Below are positions 33,197-41,938 of a stretch of DNA of 41,938 bases, in pieces. Each line of letters opens with the position of its first letter. The stretch's first letter is position 1. Made by a program: the position numbers and the translations under genes. This DNA comes from Pseudopelagicola sp. (GTDB taxonomy: Bacteria > Pseudomonadota > Alphaproteobacteria > Rhodobacterales > Rhodobacteraceae), in the NCBI GenBank assembly GCA_026195905.1, contig JAPHRE010000020.1, forward strand, positions 1-41,938. The letters are read 5' to 3'. The notes under the pieces are model-generated. The model did no database searches, was not told the origin of the DNA, and was given only the letters and a program-made list of their open reading frames with translations.

Positions 33197-33906
33197 GTGC
33201 GGGCCTTTCGTTCTAGCCAAAGCTCGGTCTGGGCGCCGGTCATCATGGCCCCGAGGGCGGCAATCATCAGGCCGAGATTATAAGGCACCCACGCAAAACC
33301 AAGCGCCAGAGCCACAGAAACCGCAGCGGCGGCGATATGCGCAGGGGTGCGCAACATTGGACCGATCATGGCGATGAAGGTAATTGGCACGGCAAAATCG
33401 AGCGCCATTTCCGGCGGGATGGATTGACCCACCATCGCGCCGACGAGGGTAAAGAGATACCAGAACGGCACAATCAGCGTTATGACCCCAAAGTAATAGG
33501 CAACCCGTGCCGCGACCGACATTTCAGGGCGTGTTTCATAGGTCACGATGGACATGGCATAGGCCTGATCGACCATAAAATAGGCGATAAAGGCGCGTTT
33601 CCAGATCGGCGCTTTGCCGACATAGGGCGTCAGGGACGCGGAATACATCGCCATGCGCAGGTTGACCGCCAGCGCCGAGGCAATCACGATCAGCGTCGGC
33701 GCGTTGTCATTCATCAGTTGCAGCGCTGTGAATTGCGATGCGCCAGCGATGACCACGATAGAAAACCCCATTGTCTCAAGGAGGTTGAGGCCGGATTCGG
33801 TTGCAACGACGCCGAACAAGAGCGCGAAAGGCGTCACCACGAGGAGAAAGGGAATCCCGTCGCGAAAGCCTTTCCAATAGGCGGATTTGGTGCTGGAGGC
33901 GGCCAT
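33193..33906 (-). CDS. azlC: Branched-chain amino acid transport protein AzlC
   Basis: The 237-residue large subunit of the AzlCD export system, with about seven helices. Family motifs: FRDGIPFLLVVTPFALLFG, IVVIAGASQFTALQLM, NLRMAMYSASLTPYV and FMVDQAYAMSIV. It is divergent from fdhD with a gap of 54-60 bases. Transport of branched-chain amino acids is inferred from the family. Confidence 0.92.
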   Translation of the reverse strand: MAASSTKSAYWKGFRDGIPFLLVVTPFALLFGVVATESGLNLLETMGFSIVVIAGASQFTALQLMNDNAPTLIVIASALAVNLRMAMYSASLTPYVGKAPIWKRAFIAYFMVDQAYAMSIVTYETRPEMSVAARVAYYFGVITLIVPFWYLFTLVGAMVGQSIPPEMALDFAVPITFIAMIGPMLRTPAHIAAAAVSVALALGFAWVPYNLGLMIAALGAMMTGAQTELWLERKART

Positions 33907-33966
33907 GACTTGCCCCTAGATTGTCAGATACCTTGTTCGCCTACCCCGCCCAAGAAGGAGATGCAA

Positions 33967-34854
33967 TTGGCGACATCAATTGAATTGGCTGACTATCTCA
34001 TTGCTCCGGACCCGAGCGCGGCGCGGCTGCAACGATGTGTCTCGGGCCGGGATCAGGCGGGGGCGGAGGTTTCCGTTCAGGTCGTGGAAGAGCGACCGCT
34101 GACCATTTTTCTCAACGCGCGTGAGATTGTCACCGCGATGACGATTGGAGATTACCCGGAATACCTCGCGCTTGGGTTTCTGCGCAATCAGGGGATGCTC
34201 TCTGACGCTGACGAGGTCACGGGCGTTGATTTCGATGCCGAGCTTGAGACGGTTGTTGTGCGCACCGCAAAGCAGACCGATCACGAGGATAAACTTGCCC
34301 GCAAAACCCGCACTTCGGGCTGTGCTGTGGGGACGGTGTTTGGCGACATGATGGACGGGCTGGAGGGGCTGCGCCTGCCGGAGGCTACGCTGCGCACCTC
34401 TCAGCTTTATACGCTGGCGCAAAAGATCAACCGCACGCCATCGCTCTATCTTGAGGCGGGGGCAATTCATGGCACGGTCTTGTGCGAGGGGGATTGCCCG
34501 CGCGTTTATATGGAGGACGTGGGGCGCCATAATGCGGTCGATAAGGTGGCGGGCTGGATGTTCGATACGGGCACCCCGGCGGCGGATAAGGTTCTTTATA
34601 CGACGGGGCGGCTGACCTCGGAGATGGTGATCAAGACGGCGCATATGGGGATCCCGATCCTTGCGTCGCGTTCGGGGTTTACCGCGTGGGGCGTTGAGAT
34701 TGCGCAGGAGGTCGGCCTGACCCTGATCGGGCGGTTGCGCGGGCATCGGTTCACCTGTCTTAGTGGGGATCACCGGCTGATCCGCGATGCGGACCCCGCG
34801 CAGGTGCCGCAGGAAGACAGGAAACATCGCCGCAAATCTGCGGGGGAGGATTGA
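33967..34854 (+). CDS. fdhD: Formate dehydrogenase accessory sulfurtransferase
   Basis: Transfers sulfur from IscS to the molybdenum cofactor of formate dehydrogenase. Motifs: TSGCAVGTVFGDMMDG (the reactive Cys), EGDCPRVYMEDVGRHNAVDK, TTGRLTSEMV and SRSGFTAWGVEIAQE. Only one Cys stands at the sulfur site, whereas E. coli has a CxxC pair. The best ribosome binding site (AAGGAG) ends directly before an ATG at 33961, too close for use, but is six bases from the TTG at 33967. I therefore prefer the TTG; the proteins differ by two residues. It leads the fdhD-mobA-mobB-moeA operon. Confidence 0.93.
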   Translation: MATSIELADYLIAPDPSAARLQRCVSGRDQAGAEVSVQVVEERPLTIFLNAREIVTAMTIGDYPEYLALGFLRNQGMLSDADEVTGVDFDAELETVVVRTAKQTDHEDKLARKTRTSGCAVGTVFGDMMDGLEGLRLPEATLRTSQLYTLAQKINRTPSLYLEAGAIHGTVLCEGDCPRVYMEDVGRHNAVDKVAGWMFDTGTPAADKVLYTTGRLTSEMVIKTAHMGIPILASRSGFTAWGVEIAQEVGLTLIGRLRGHRFTCLSGDHRLIRDADPAQVPQEDRKHRRKSAGED

Positions 34855-34859
34855 GCCGG

Positions 34860-35477
34860 ATGAAAAAACCGTTGGGGATTATCCTTGCGGGCGGCAAGGC
34901 AACGCGGATGGGCGGTGGCGACAAGGGGCGGCTTGAAGTCGGCGGCCAAAGTCTTTTGGGGCGCGTGATCAACCGCCTCGAACCGCAGGTTGCGGGGCTG
35001 GCGCTGAATGCCAATGGGGATGCGACCCGGTTCGCCGATACCGGCCTGCCGGTGCTGGCCGATAGTCTGCCGGATCATCCCGGCCCCTTGGCCGGAGTGC
35101 TTGCGGGGCTGGATTGGGCCGCCGAGCAGGGCGCGGACCGGATCGTGACCGCTGCGGCCGACACGCCGTTTTTTCCGCAAGACCTTGTGGCGCGACTTGA
35201 GGCCGAGGCCAAGGGGATGGAAATCCCGTTGGTTCTTGCGGCGAGCCGGGATGCGGACACGGGCAAGCTCTGGCGGCAGCCGACCTTTGGTCTATGGCCG
35301 GTGGCGTTGCGGCATGATCTGCGCGCGGCGCTGGAGGGCGGTTTGCGCAAGGTGGTGCTTTGGACACAGCAGCATGGTGGGCGTGAGGCGGTTTTTGAAG
35401 ACAGCGGGCCGGACCCGTTTTTCAACATCAATACACCGGACGACCTCGCCACGGCGCAGGCTCTGGTGCAAGGGTAG
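34860..35477 (+). CDS. mobA: Molybdenum cofactor guanylyltransferase
   Basis: Adds GMP to molybdopterin to form the bis-MGD cofactor precursor. The nucleotidyltransferase motif LAGGKATRMGGGDKGRL (9-25), the PGPLAGVLAGLDWA loop, the AAADTPFFP metal site and FFNINTPDDLATA are all present. 205 residues. The ATG at 34860 is preceded by GGAGG about 11 bases upstream, inside fdhD. A TTGA overlap at 34851 offers another start, with worse spacing. Four bases separate it from mobB. Confidence 0.94.
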   Translation: MKKPLGIILAGGKATRMGGGDKGRLEVGGQSLLGRVINRLEPQVAGLALNANGDATRFADTGLPVLADSLPDHPGPLAGVLAGLDWAAEQGADRIVTAAADTPFFPQDLVARLEAEAKGMEIPLVLAASRDADTGKLWRQPTFGLWPVALRHDLRAALEGGLRKVVLWTQQHGGREAVFEDSGPDPFFNINTPDDLATAQALVQG

Positions 35478-35481
35478 GCAT

Positions 35482-35973
35482 ATGCGGATTTACGGCGTCA
35501 CGGGATGGAAGAACGCGGGCAAGACCGGCCTGATGGAGCGGCTCGTCGCAGAGATCACCGCGCGGGGCGTGTCCGTGTCCACAGTCAAGCACGCGCATCA
35601 TGACTTTGATGTCGACCAGCCCGGCAAGGATAGCCATCGCCATCGCGTTGCCGGGGCGTCCGAGGTCTTGTTGGCGTCCGGGAAGCGCTGGGCGCTAATG
35701 CACGAACTGCGCGATGCGGAGGAACCGCCGCTTGAGGCGCTTCTGGCGCGGTTGTCGCCTGTCGATCTTGTCTTGGTTGAGGGGTATAAACGGGACCGGC
35801 ATCCCAAGATCGAAGCCTTTCGCGCCGAGACGGGAAACCCGCTCATTGCGCAGGACGATCCGACGATCCGGGCCGTGGCCGCAGATTGTGCGGTTCAGAT
35901 TGGCCGCCCTGTTTTTGGCCTCGACGATACGGTCGAGATTGCGAGTTTTATCCTCAAGGAGGTTGGTCTGTGA
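35482..35973 (+). CDS. mobB: Molybdopterin-guanine dinucleotide biosynthesis protein B
   Basis: A 163-residue P-loop GTPase that assists MobA. The Walker A motif is GWKNAGKTG (8-16) in the expected place. Following text (TVKHAHHDFDVDQPGKDSHR, VLVEGYKRDRHPKIEAFR) is typical of MobB. The stop overlaps the moeA GTG as GTGA. Confidence 0.94.
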   Translation: MRIYGVTGWKNAGKTGLMERLVAEITARGVSVSTVKHAHHDFDVDQPGKDSHRHRVAGASEVLLASGKRWALMHELRDAEEPPLEALLARLSPVDLVLVEGYKRDRHPKIEAFRAETGNPLIAQDDPTIRAVAADCAVQIGRPVFGLDDTVEIASFILKEVGL

Positions 35974-37229
35974 CCCTGACACCCCCGCCGCTACGCGACG
36001 ATTGTTTTGCCTTGCCCGCCGGGACACATTGGACGCCGGTCGATGAGGCTCTGGCCCTATTGCGGGACCGGTTGGGGCCAGTGACGGGGGTTGAGACGGT
36101 GCCACTTGGCGAGGCTTTGGATCGGGTTTTGGCCGAGGATGTGTTGGCGCTGCGATCGAATCCACCTGTGGCGAACTCTGCGGTGGATGGTTATGGGCTG
36201 TGCCATGCGGATGTCGGGGAGGGTCCGCAAAAGATACCGCTTGTTCAAGGGCGTGCGGCGGCGGGCGCGCCCTACGGGGGGGTATTGGCGTCGGGCTACG
36301 GCGTGCGCGTGTTGACCGGCGCGGCACTGCCCGAGGGCGTTGATACGGTGATCCTTCAGGAGGACGTGACCACCAACGGGGCAGAGATCGCCTTTCACGG
36401 CCCGCTTAAGAAAGGGGCCAACACACGGCGCGCGGGCGAGGATGTGACCAAGGGCGACAGGCTTTTTGCGGCCGGGCATGTGTTGGGGCCAGCCGAGCTT
36501 GCGCTTTTGGCGGCGACGGGGCGGGGCGAGGTCAAGCTGCGCAACCGGCTTCGGGTTGCGGTCTTGTCTACGGGTGATGAACTTGCCGAGCCGGGCACGG
36601 AGGCGCGGGCGGATCAGGTCTATGATGCGAACCGGCCCATGCTTGTTGCGATGTTGCGGCGGTTTGGATTTTGCCCGGTGGATTTGGGGCGCGCGCCCGA
36701 TGACCGGGCGGCGCTGCGCGATTTGCTTGATACGGCGGCGGGGCGTGCGGATGTGATCCTGACCTCTGGCGGGGCATCAGCGGGAGACGAGGATCACATG
36801 TCGGCCTTGTTGCAGGAGGCGGGCGCGATGAGCCTTTGGCGGATCGCGGTCAAGCCGGGGCGCCCCCTTGCGCTTGGGATGTGGCGGGGGGTGCCGGTTT
36901 TTGGCCTGCCGGGAAATCCAGTCGCGGCGATGGTTTGCACGCTTATTTTCGCGCGCCCGGCAATGGCGCAATTGGCTGGGCAAGGCTGGCAAGAACCTGC
37001 GCGGCTAATGGTTCCGGCGGGGTTCGCCAAGTCAAAAAAAGCGGGGCGGCGCGAATACCTGCGGGCACGCCTTCGGGATGGGCGGGCCGAGGTCTTTGCT
37101 TCGGAAGGATCTGGGCGTATCAGCGGTCTAAGCTGGGCCGAGGGGCTTGTTGAGTTGCCCGATGAGGCGATGGAGGTCGAGGTTGATACGCCGGTGACGT
37201 TTATTCCCTACGCCGGGTTCGGGCTTTAG
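35970..37229 (+). CDS. moeA: Molybdopterin molybdenumtransferase
   Basis: Inserts molybdate into adenylylated molybdopterin. Family text: SNPPVANSAVDGYGL, TGAALPEGVDTVILQED, VLSTGDELAEPG, ILTSGGASAGDEDHMS (metal and cofactor site) and GLPGNPVAAMV. The start is a GTG at 35970 with AAGGAGG seven bases upstream, in a GTGA overlap with mobB. Length 419, as usual. It ends three bases before the stop of the convergent methyltransferase gene. Confidence 0.95.
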   Translation: MTLTPPPLRDDCFALPAGTHWTPVDEALALLRDRLGPVTGVETVPLGEALDRVLAEDVLALRSNPPVANSAVDGYGLCHADVGEGPQKIPLVQGRAAAGAPYGGVLASGYGVRVLTGAALPEGVDTVILQEDVTTNGAEIAFHGPLKKGANTRRAGEDVTKGDRLFAAGHVLGPAELALLAATGRGEVKLRNRLRVAVLSTGDELAEPGTEARADQVYDANRPMLVAMLRRFGFCPVDLGRAPDDRAALRDLLDTAAGRADVILTSGGASAGDEDHMSALLQEAGAMSLWRIAVKPGRPLALGMWRGVPVFGLPGNPVAAMVCTLIFARPAMAQLAGQGWQEPARLMVPAGFAKSKKAGRREYLRARLRDGRAEVFASEGSGRISGLSWAEGLVELPDEAMEVEVDTPVTFIPYAGFGL

Positions 37230-37232
37230 GCG

Positions 37233-37985
37233 CTAGTTTGGAAAATCGAGCGCGGCCCCGTCGCGCAATACTGCGCGAATTTGAGCGGTGTAATCCTCGC
37301 CATCCTTTTCATGCGCGGTGCCGTCATGCAGGCGCACAGGCGCATGCAGGCGAAAGGCGGCGCGTCCGTTTTTGCGACCGCGCAGGAGGATAAGTTTGGC
37401 CTCGCGACCCGTGCGCGGTTGGAGCGGCAGGCATTCGAGAGAGCCAAGCCGGGATCGCATCGCACCAAGTAGGTCGGGCAGGCGTTCGGCGCGGTGGATG
37501 AACGTCGCAATACCCTTGGGCGCAAGGCGGCGCGCGGCGATATCAACCCATGTGTCAAGCGGTAGCGCCTCGCCCATCGCTGTCTCGCGCCCGGTATCGT
37601 GGGCACGGCTTCCGGCTGTCCGGTCGAAATAGGGCGGGTTGGCGATCACATGGGTGAATTGACGCTGGCGCAGATCGGCGGGCAGGGCCGCAAGATCACC
37701 AGTCACCACCTCAAGGGGCAGGGCGTTGGCGGTCGCGTTTTCACGCGCTAGGGCGGCATAATCGGCCTGAAGCTCGACGCCCGTCATCATCAGGCCCGGC
37801 ACGCGCGCGGCAAGACAGAGCGCCGCCGTCCCTACGCCGCAGCCAAGTTCGAGCACTGTTTCGCCGGGCCGGGCCGGGACAGAAGCGGCAAGAAATACCG
37901 GATCGACCCCGGCGCGGTAGCCGCGCGCCGGTTGGCGGATCATCAGGCGACCGCCGAGATAGGCGTTGTCGCTGGTCCCGCTCAT
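37233..37985 (-). CDS. tRNA1(Val) (adenine-N6)-methyltransferase-like protein
   Basis: A 250-residue class I SAM methyltransferase. SAM loop VLELGCGVGTAALCLAAR, acidic MTGVELQADYAALARENA, and the N6-adenine catalytic motif NPPYF in HVIANPPYFDRTAG. The set matches the TrmN6/YfiC family, which methylates A37 of tRNA1(Val); substrate is inferred. It begins in an ATGA overlap with the DUF2007 gene. Confidence 0.88.
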   Translation of the reverse strand: MSGTSDNAYLGGRLMIRQPARGYRAGVDPVFLAASVPARPGETVLELGCGVGTAALCLAARVPGLMMTGVELQADYAALARENATANALPLEVVTGDLAALPADLRQRQFTHVIANPPYFDRTAGSRAHDTGRETAMGEALPLDTWVDIAARRLAPKGIATFIHRAERLPDLLGAMRSRLGSLECLPLQPRTGREAKLILLRGRKNGRAAFRLHAPVRLHDGTAHEKDGEDYTAQIRAVLRDGAALDFPN

Positions 37986-38197
37986 CGGCCCAGAGGTATC
38001 TGGTTGTCGCGCATGACCGTTTCGGCCTCGTCAATGTCGCCCGCGCGCACCATCAGGCGGCGCGGCATTATGCCAATGGAGCCTTCAAGCACGCTCATAT
38101 TTACGTCCATTTCAAAGCAGGCTATACCCTCGCCTCGGAGAAGGGTCGAGGCAAAGGCGATGATCGTGGGGTCGTTGCTGCGCAGAAGCTCTTTCAT
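37982..38197 (-). CDS. DUF2007 family protein
   Basis: A 71-residue protein of the DUF2007 family (putative prokaryotic signal-transducing or PII-like fold): LLRSNDPTIIAFASTLLRGE, GIACFEMDVNMSVLEG and PRRLMVRAGDIDEAETVM. Function unknown. ATGA overlap with the methyltransferase gene; divergent from the polyprenyl synthase with a 56-base gap. Confidence 0.88.
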   Translation of the reverse strand: MKELLRSNDPTIIAFASTLLRGEGIACFEMDVNMSVLEGSIGIMPRRLMVRAGDIDEAETVMRDNQIPLGR

Positions 38198-38253
38198 GAT
38201 TGGGGATGTAAAGGCAGGGGTGCGGCAATGTCGAGACCTGCGACGGAGATGTG

Positions 38254-39255
38254 ATGGGTCTGGACCAAGCTGCTACCAAACCGCATGAGGCGCTTGCCGC
38301 CGTTTTGGCCGAGGATATGGAGGCGGTGAATGTCCTCATATCCGAGCGTATGGCGAGCGAACATGCGCCGCGCATCCCGGAAGTGACAGCACATCTTGTC
38401 GGCGCGGGAGGCAAGCGGTTGCGCCCGATGCTCACGCTCGCGGCGGCGCAGCTTTGCGGCTATGGCGGGCCGTATCACATTCATCTCGCGGCGACGGTGG
38501 AGTTTATCCATACTGCGACGCTTCTCCATGACGATGTGGTGGACGAGAGCGCGCAGCGCCGGGGACGACCAACGGCGAACCTTCTTTGGGATAATAAATC
38601 CTCGGTTCTGGTTGGGGATTACCTATTCTCGCGGTCGTTTCAGTTGATGACGGAGACCGGAAATCTCGACGTGCTACGCATCTTGTCGAACGCCTCTGCG
38701 ACGATTGCCGAAGGCGAGGTTCTGCAACTTACCGCAGCGCAGGATTTGCGCACGGATGAAAGCATTTACCTTCAGGTCGTGCGCGGCAAAACGGCGGCGC
38801 TTTTCTCGGCGGCGACCGAGGTCGGAGGCGTCATCGCCGAGGCTGATCCCGCACATGTGCAGGCATTGTTCGACTATGGCGATGCGATTGGGATCGCCTT
38901 CCAGATCGTTGATGATCTGCTTGACTATCAAGGCGATAGCAACGCGACAGGCAAGAACGTTGGCGATGATTTCCGCGAACGCAAACTGACCCTTCCAGTG
39001 ATCAAGGCGGTTGCCAAGGCCGACGAAGATGAGCGCGCGTTCTGGGTCCGAACGATTGAAAAGGGTAAGCAGGAGGCGGGCGATCTCGATCATGCGCTCG
39101 TGCTTTTGGACAAGCATGACGCGTTGACGCAGACGCGCGGCGATGCGCTGGCTTGGGCAGAGAAAGCAAAAACGGCGATTGCGACCTTGCCGGAGCATCC
39201 TATTCGCCAGATGCTCATTGAGCTTGCGGATTATGTGGTTGCGCGGGTGACGTGA
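38254..39255 (+). CDS. Long-chain polyprenyl diphosphate synthase (ubiquinone side chain)
   Basis: Extends farnesyl or similar diphosphates to the ubiquinone tail. First Asp-rich motif LLHDDVVDESAQRRGRP (Asp93, 94, 97), second Asp-rich motif FQIVDDLLDYQGD, and GGKRLRPML. Alphaproteobacteria usually make the C50 chain, so decaprenyl diphosphate is the likely product, but chain length cannot be read from sequence. CGGAG lies five bases before the ATG at 38254; a GTG immediately upstream is possible. 333 residues. Product for UbiA at 8253-9218. Convergent with ispE, with repeat copy A between. Confidence 0.93.
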   Translation: MGLDQAATKPHEALAAVLAEDMEAVNVLISERMASEHAPRIPEVTAHLVGAGGKRLRPMLTLAAAQLCGYGGPYHIHLAATVEFIHTATLLHDDVVDESAQRRGRPTANLLWDNKSSVLVGDYLFSRSFQLMTETGNLDVLRILSNASATIAEGEVLQLTAAQDLRTDESIYLQVVRGKTAALFSAATEVGGVIAEADPAHVQALFDYGDAIGIAFQIVDDLLDYQGDSNATGKNVGDDFRERKLTLPVIKAVAKADEDERAFWVRTIEKGKQEAGDLDHALVLLDKHDALTQTRGDALAWAEKAKTAIATLPEHPIRQMLIELADYVVARVT

Positions 39256-39264
39256 TTGGAGGCA

Positions 39265-39334
39265 GGGGCCAGCCCCTCTGCCCGCCAAGTCGGGCATTCA
39301 CCCCGGTGTATTTTCCTCAGAGAAGAAGATCAGG
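39265..39334 (+). repeat. Two-hairpin intergenic repeat, copy A
   Basis: GGGGCCAGCCCCTCT, then a paired segment (GCCCG 39280-39284 with CGGGC 39291-39295), then ATTCACCCCGGTGTATTTT and CAGAGAAGAAG ending with CAGG. It lies between the convergent polyprenyl synthase and ispE genes and overlaps the ispE stop codon. Same element as copy B (19429-19495), where the middle stem is TGGG/CCCA. Confidence 0.8.
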
Positions 39335-40145
39335 ACAGGGCCGTTGCGGCGACCCACCAATCGGGATGTGCCGCGCGGATGCGGGCGGCGGCGGTTTCTG
39401 CGGTTTCGCGCGTGGGATAGAGGCCAAAACAGGTCGCGCCGGATCCGGACATGCGGGCAAGGCGGGCGTCTGAAAGGGCCGCGAGCGTGGCGTCTATTTT
39501 CGGCGTGAGGGCGCGGGCCGGTGGCTCAAGATCGTTGCGTTGTGTGGCGAGCCAGTCGCAGAACGTATTAAAATCAGTGCCTTGCGGGATTGTGCCCATA
39601 GCCGGGTTGGTTTTCGAGCTGAGCGCGCGAAAGACCGCAGGCGTCGGCACCGCCACACGCGGGTTCACCAGAACGGCGGGGAGCGGCGGCAGGCCATCGA
39701 CGGGCGCGATGTCTTCGCCGATGCCGCGCATCGTTGCGGCGCGGGCAAGGGTGCAGACGGGGACATCCGCACCAAGAGAGAGGCCAAGGTCAGCCGGTAA
39801 AGCCGTGCCGGTCAAGGCGGAGAGGGCGCGCAGCGTCGCGGCCGCATCCGACGATCCACCACCGATCCCGGCGGCAGCGGGCAGGTGTTTTTCAAGCGTG
39901 AGCGCGGCGGTGCTTTGTAGGGCGGTGGCCGCGCGTCGGACGAGGTTTTCAGGGCCGGTCGGCACGCCAGCGGCAAGCGGGCCGGTGACCGAGAGGGAGG
40001 GTTTGGCGGCCTGTGTTGCGGTGATGCGGTCACCGATATCGGCAAAGGCGACCAGCGAGTCCAAGAGATGATAGCCATCTGTGCGCTGGCCGGTGACATG
40101 CAGGGTCAGGTTAACCTTGGCCGGGGCGAAGGCCTCAGTCTTCAT
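39330..40145 (-). CDS. ispE: 4-diphosphocytidyl-2-C-methyl-D-erythritol kinase
   Basis: A GHMP kinase that phosphorylates CDP-ME in the non-mevalonate isoprenoid pathway. Motifs: [20 protein letters not shown] at the N-terminus, [16 protein letters not shown] (88-103, ATP-binding loop) and [14 protein letters not shown] (third GHMP motif). 271 residues. Its ATG lies 11 bases inside the end of the TPR gene, so the pair is co-transcribed. Its 3' end lies within repeat copy A. Confidence 0.95.
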   Translation of the reverse strand: MKTEAFAPAKVNLTLHVTGQRTDGYHLLDSLVAFADIGDRITATQAAKPSLSVTGPLAAGVPTGPENLVRRAATALQSTAALTLEKHLPAAAGIGGGSSDAAATLRALSALTGTALPADLGLSLGADVPVCTLARAATMRGIGEDIAPVDGLPPLPAVLVNPRVAVPTPAVFRALSSKTNPAMGTIPQGTDFNTFCDWLATQRNDLEPPARALTPKIDATLAALSDARLARMSGSGATCFGLYPTRETAETAAARIRAAHPDWWVAATALS

Positions 40146-41844
40146 TGGCGACCTTCAGGGGCGCGGCGCCTTCTTCGGCGAGCACCGTATCAAGGCCGAC
40201 TTCGAGTTTGCGGCGGATACGGTCAGGTTTGGCCTCGGCCGCCGATTCCTCATCAACAAATGACAGGGCGCGTTTCCATTGAAATTCGGCCTCGATATAG
40301 CGGCCCACGGCCCAGTAGACATCTCCGAGATGGTCATTCACCACCGGATCAATCGGTTCAAGTTCGGCGGCACGTTCCATATGGCCGACGGCTTCTTCGT
40401 AGCGCCCGAGACGGTAGAGCACCCAGCCGAGGCTATCCATGATATAGCCGGAATCGGGGCGGGCGGCGACGGCGCGTTCGATCATATCAAGCGCCTCGTC
40501 TAGATTTTTTTCTTTTTCGACAAGGGTATAGCCGAGATAGTTGAGCACCTGTGGTTGTTCCGGGCGTAATTCAAGTGCGGCGCGGAAGTCCTGTTCGGCA
40601 GTGCGCCAGTCGCCGAGGCGTTCATGGCAAATCCCGCGTGTGTAGAGCAGGAACCAACGGGTCCGGTCTTCGGGGCCGGAGAGTTCAAGCGCGCGGTCAT
40701 AGGCTTTGGCGGCATCGGCAAAGTTCAGGTCTTGGCGCAAGAGGTCGCCGAGGGACGAATAGACCACAGAAAGGTTGCCGTGGCTTCGGGTGAGTTGTTG
40801 GAGCACCTCAATCGCGGCGTCGAGTTTACCCTCAAGGCGCAGTGCTTCGGCGCGGCCAAGTTCCGCCGCGTGGTAAGACGGGTGGTCTGCGGGCACTTGT
40901 TTATAGACGTCCGAGGCCAGCGTAAAACGTTCAAGCATTTCAAGAAGTTCTGCGGTCAGGAGCAACGCTTCGAAATGATCTGGGCGCAAGTATTGTGCGG
41001 CGCGGGCGTAGAGGAGGGTGTAGTCGGGGGTGGCTTCGTTGCGTAGGGCGCTGGCGAGGGAATAGAAGATTTCGGCGATACCGTCGGTGGTATTGCGCAC
41101 GTGGGTGAAGGGAAGTTTCTCTCCGGCAGCGAGAGCCTCGCGGGTTTTGGTGAGGTCGGGGTCAAGGCCGCTGCCAAACATATCGTTCAGCACGTCGATG
41201 GCGTCCTGGTTGCGGTCAAGCTGGCTTAGGATTTCGACGAGCGTGAGCACGCCGCGCCGGGTCATTTGGATCGCACCGTTGGACGTATCGGCGTAGATTG
41301 CTTCGGCCCCTTCGTAGTCGCCGACAGAGGCCAGTGCGAGCGCCTTATGGTAGGCGGCAAAGCCGGAGAGGCCGGGTTCTTTGGCGACGGTATCGAAGGC
41401 CGCGAGGGCCGCGGTCATGTCGCCCGCGCCAAGATATGCCCAAGCGCGCAGGAGGCCATCGACCAGCGGTCCGATCCCGCGCATTTCGTCCAAATCATTG
41501 AGGATGCTTGAAAAATCGCCGCTCTTTGCATTGCCGGATGCAATCACGAGATTGGCGAGTTGGCTTGGGATTTCGTCAGCGACCATCTTGCGCGCAATCG
41601 GTAGGGCGGTCTCAAGACGCCCGAGTGACAGGTAAGAGAGCATCGCGTTTTCAAGCAGTTTCGGGTTCGACGGATCGCGGGCGATGGTGCGGGTATAATA
41701 GAGCGCTGCGGCGGCGTAATCGCTATTAAAACTGGCCTGACGCGCGGCGAGATATGCGCCGGCATTTACCTCGGCAACGACAGGCAAGGCGGTCGCGGTG
41801 AGGAGGGTGGAGAGGGTCAGTGAACGGAGAAGGGAGTTGGCCAC
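40135..41844 (-). CDS. Exported TPR-repeat protein
   Basis: 569 residues: signal peptide about 1-24 ([20 protein letters not shown]), then a continuous array of TPR helices through to the C-terminus. The clearest repeats are [60 protein letters not shown] and [23 protein letters not shown] proteins act as scaffolds; the partner is unknown. The start is GTG (41844) with AGGAG six bases upstream. In related bacteria this gene commonly precedes ispE. Confidence 0.9.
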   Translation of the reverse strand: MANSLLRSLTLSTLLTATALPVVAEVNAGAYLAARQASFNSDYAAAALYYTRTIARDPSNPKLLENAMLSYLSLGRLETALPIARKMVADEIPSQLANLVIASGNAKSGDFSSILNDLDEMRGIGPLVDGLLRAWAYLGAGDMTAALAAFDTVAKEPGLSGFAAYHKALALASVGDYEGAEAIYADTSNGAIQMTRRGVLTLVEILSQLDRNQDAIDVLNDMFGSGLDPDLTKTREALAAGEKLPFTHVRNTTDGIAEIFYSLASALRNEATPDYTLLYARAAQYLRPDHFEALLLTAELLEMLERFTLASDVYKQVPADHPSYHAAELGRAEALRLEGKLDAAIEVLQQLTRSHGNLSVVYSSLGDLLRQDLNFADAAKAYDRALELSGPEDRTRWFLLYTRGICHERLGDWRTAEQDFRAALELRPEQPQVLNYLGYTLVEKEKNLDEALDMIERAVAARPDSGYIMDSLGWVLYRLGRYEEAVGHMERAAELEPIDPVVNDHLGDVYWAVGRYIEAEFQWKRALSFVDEESAAEAKPDRIRRKLEVGLDTVLAEEGAAPLKVANED

Positions 41845-41938
41845 GGGCGGCTCCTGAGATGGACGTCCGCAGGAGGGTAAGGGGTCAGGGAAAGAAGGGC
41901 AATGGCCGCACGGGGATTTGATCGGGGGTGGCGAAAAA
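41845..41938. other. Upstream region of the TPR gene, no gene seen
   Basis: The last 94 bases hold the ribosome binding site of the TPR gene and probably its promoter. I see no gene, no clear promoter hexamers and no structured element before the window ends. Confidence 0.5.

Noticed and set aside
1-41938. CRISPR arrays, prophage, transposase or defence-island genes
   Set aside because: No regularly spaced repeats, integrase, transposase or nuclease signatures were seen; the window is mainly housekeeping and envelope genes.

Overview
The window reads as a chromosomal segment of a high-GC alphaproteobacterium of the Rhodobacteraceae/roseobacter type. The supporting signs are a small aa3-oxidase subunit IV gene, the ubiA / rsmE-gshA and pyrB-...-plsY neighbourhoods, a DmdC-like acyl-CoA dehydrogenase and an ubiquinone-type polyprenyl synthase beside ispE. 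This placement rests on gene content and remembered gene order, not on any search. The region is gene dense: no gap exceeds about 180 bases, and no tRNA, rRNA, CRISPR array, insertion sequence or phage gene was seen.

Left end (1-5.2 kb, all minus strand): the promoter-proximal part of a surface-polysaccharide cluster. It holds an unknown membrane-anchored protein, a family 2 glycosyltransferase, glucose-1-phosphate cytidylyltransferase (rfbF), and a very long reading frame joining an NDP-sugar epimerase to a sugar C-methyltransferase without a stop. The last of these runs off the window.

5.3-13.9 kb: a TRIC/YadS-type membrane protein, an OmpA-domain protein coupled to a coiled-coil membrane protein, ubiA, and the plus-strand run rsmE-GNAT-membrane protein-gshA, followed by two DUF805 membrane proteins.

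13.96-19.4 kb: an eight-gene minus-strand operon led by pyrB. A 33-residue membrane peptide gene, a tail-anchored protein, two PH-domain-like membrane proteins, a dihydroorotase homologue lacking key metal ligands, plsY and a DUF6625-like gene follow with overlaps or gaps of a few bases. A plausible sigma-70 promoter stands before pyrB. This operon is the best candidate for an undescribed arrangement, linking pyrimidine synthesis with membrane proteins.

19.5-33.9 kb: a family-4-like uracil-DNA glycosylase without its iron-sulfur cysteines, moaB, an RND efflux pair with extended C-termini, a stand-alone DsbD N-terminal domain, yqgE, a Sua5-type tsaC, an acyl-CoA dehydrogenase/MBL-fold pair, a short cytochrome oxidase subunit IV gene, a lipoprotein and azlCD.

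34-41.9 kb: a molybdenum-cofactor cluster (fdhD-mobA-mobB-moeA), a DUF2007/trmN-type methyltransferase pair, a long-chain polyprenyl diphosphate synthase, ispE and a secreted TPR protein. ubiA and the polyprenyl synthase both serve quinone synthesis, and ispE feeds the same isoprenoid supply. A two-hairpin intergenic repeat occurs twice, before pyrB and between the polyprenyl synthase gene and ispE; its middle stem differs in sequence but is paired in both copies.
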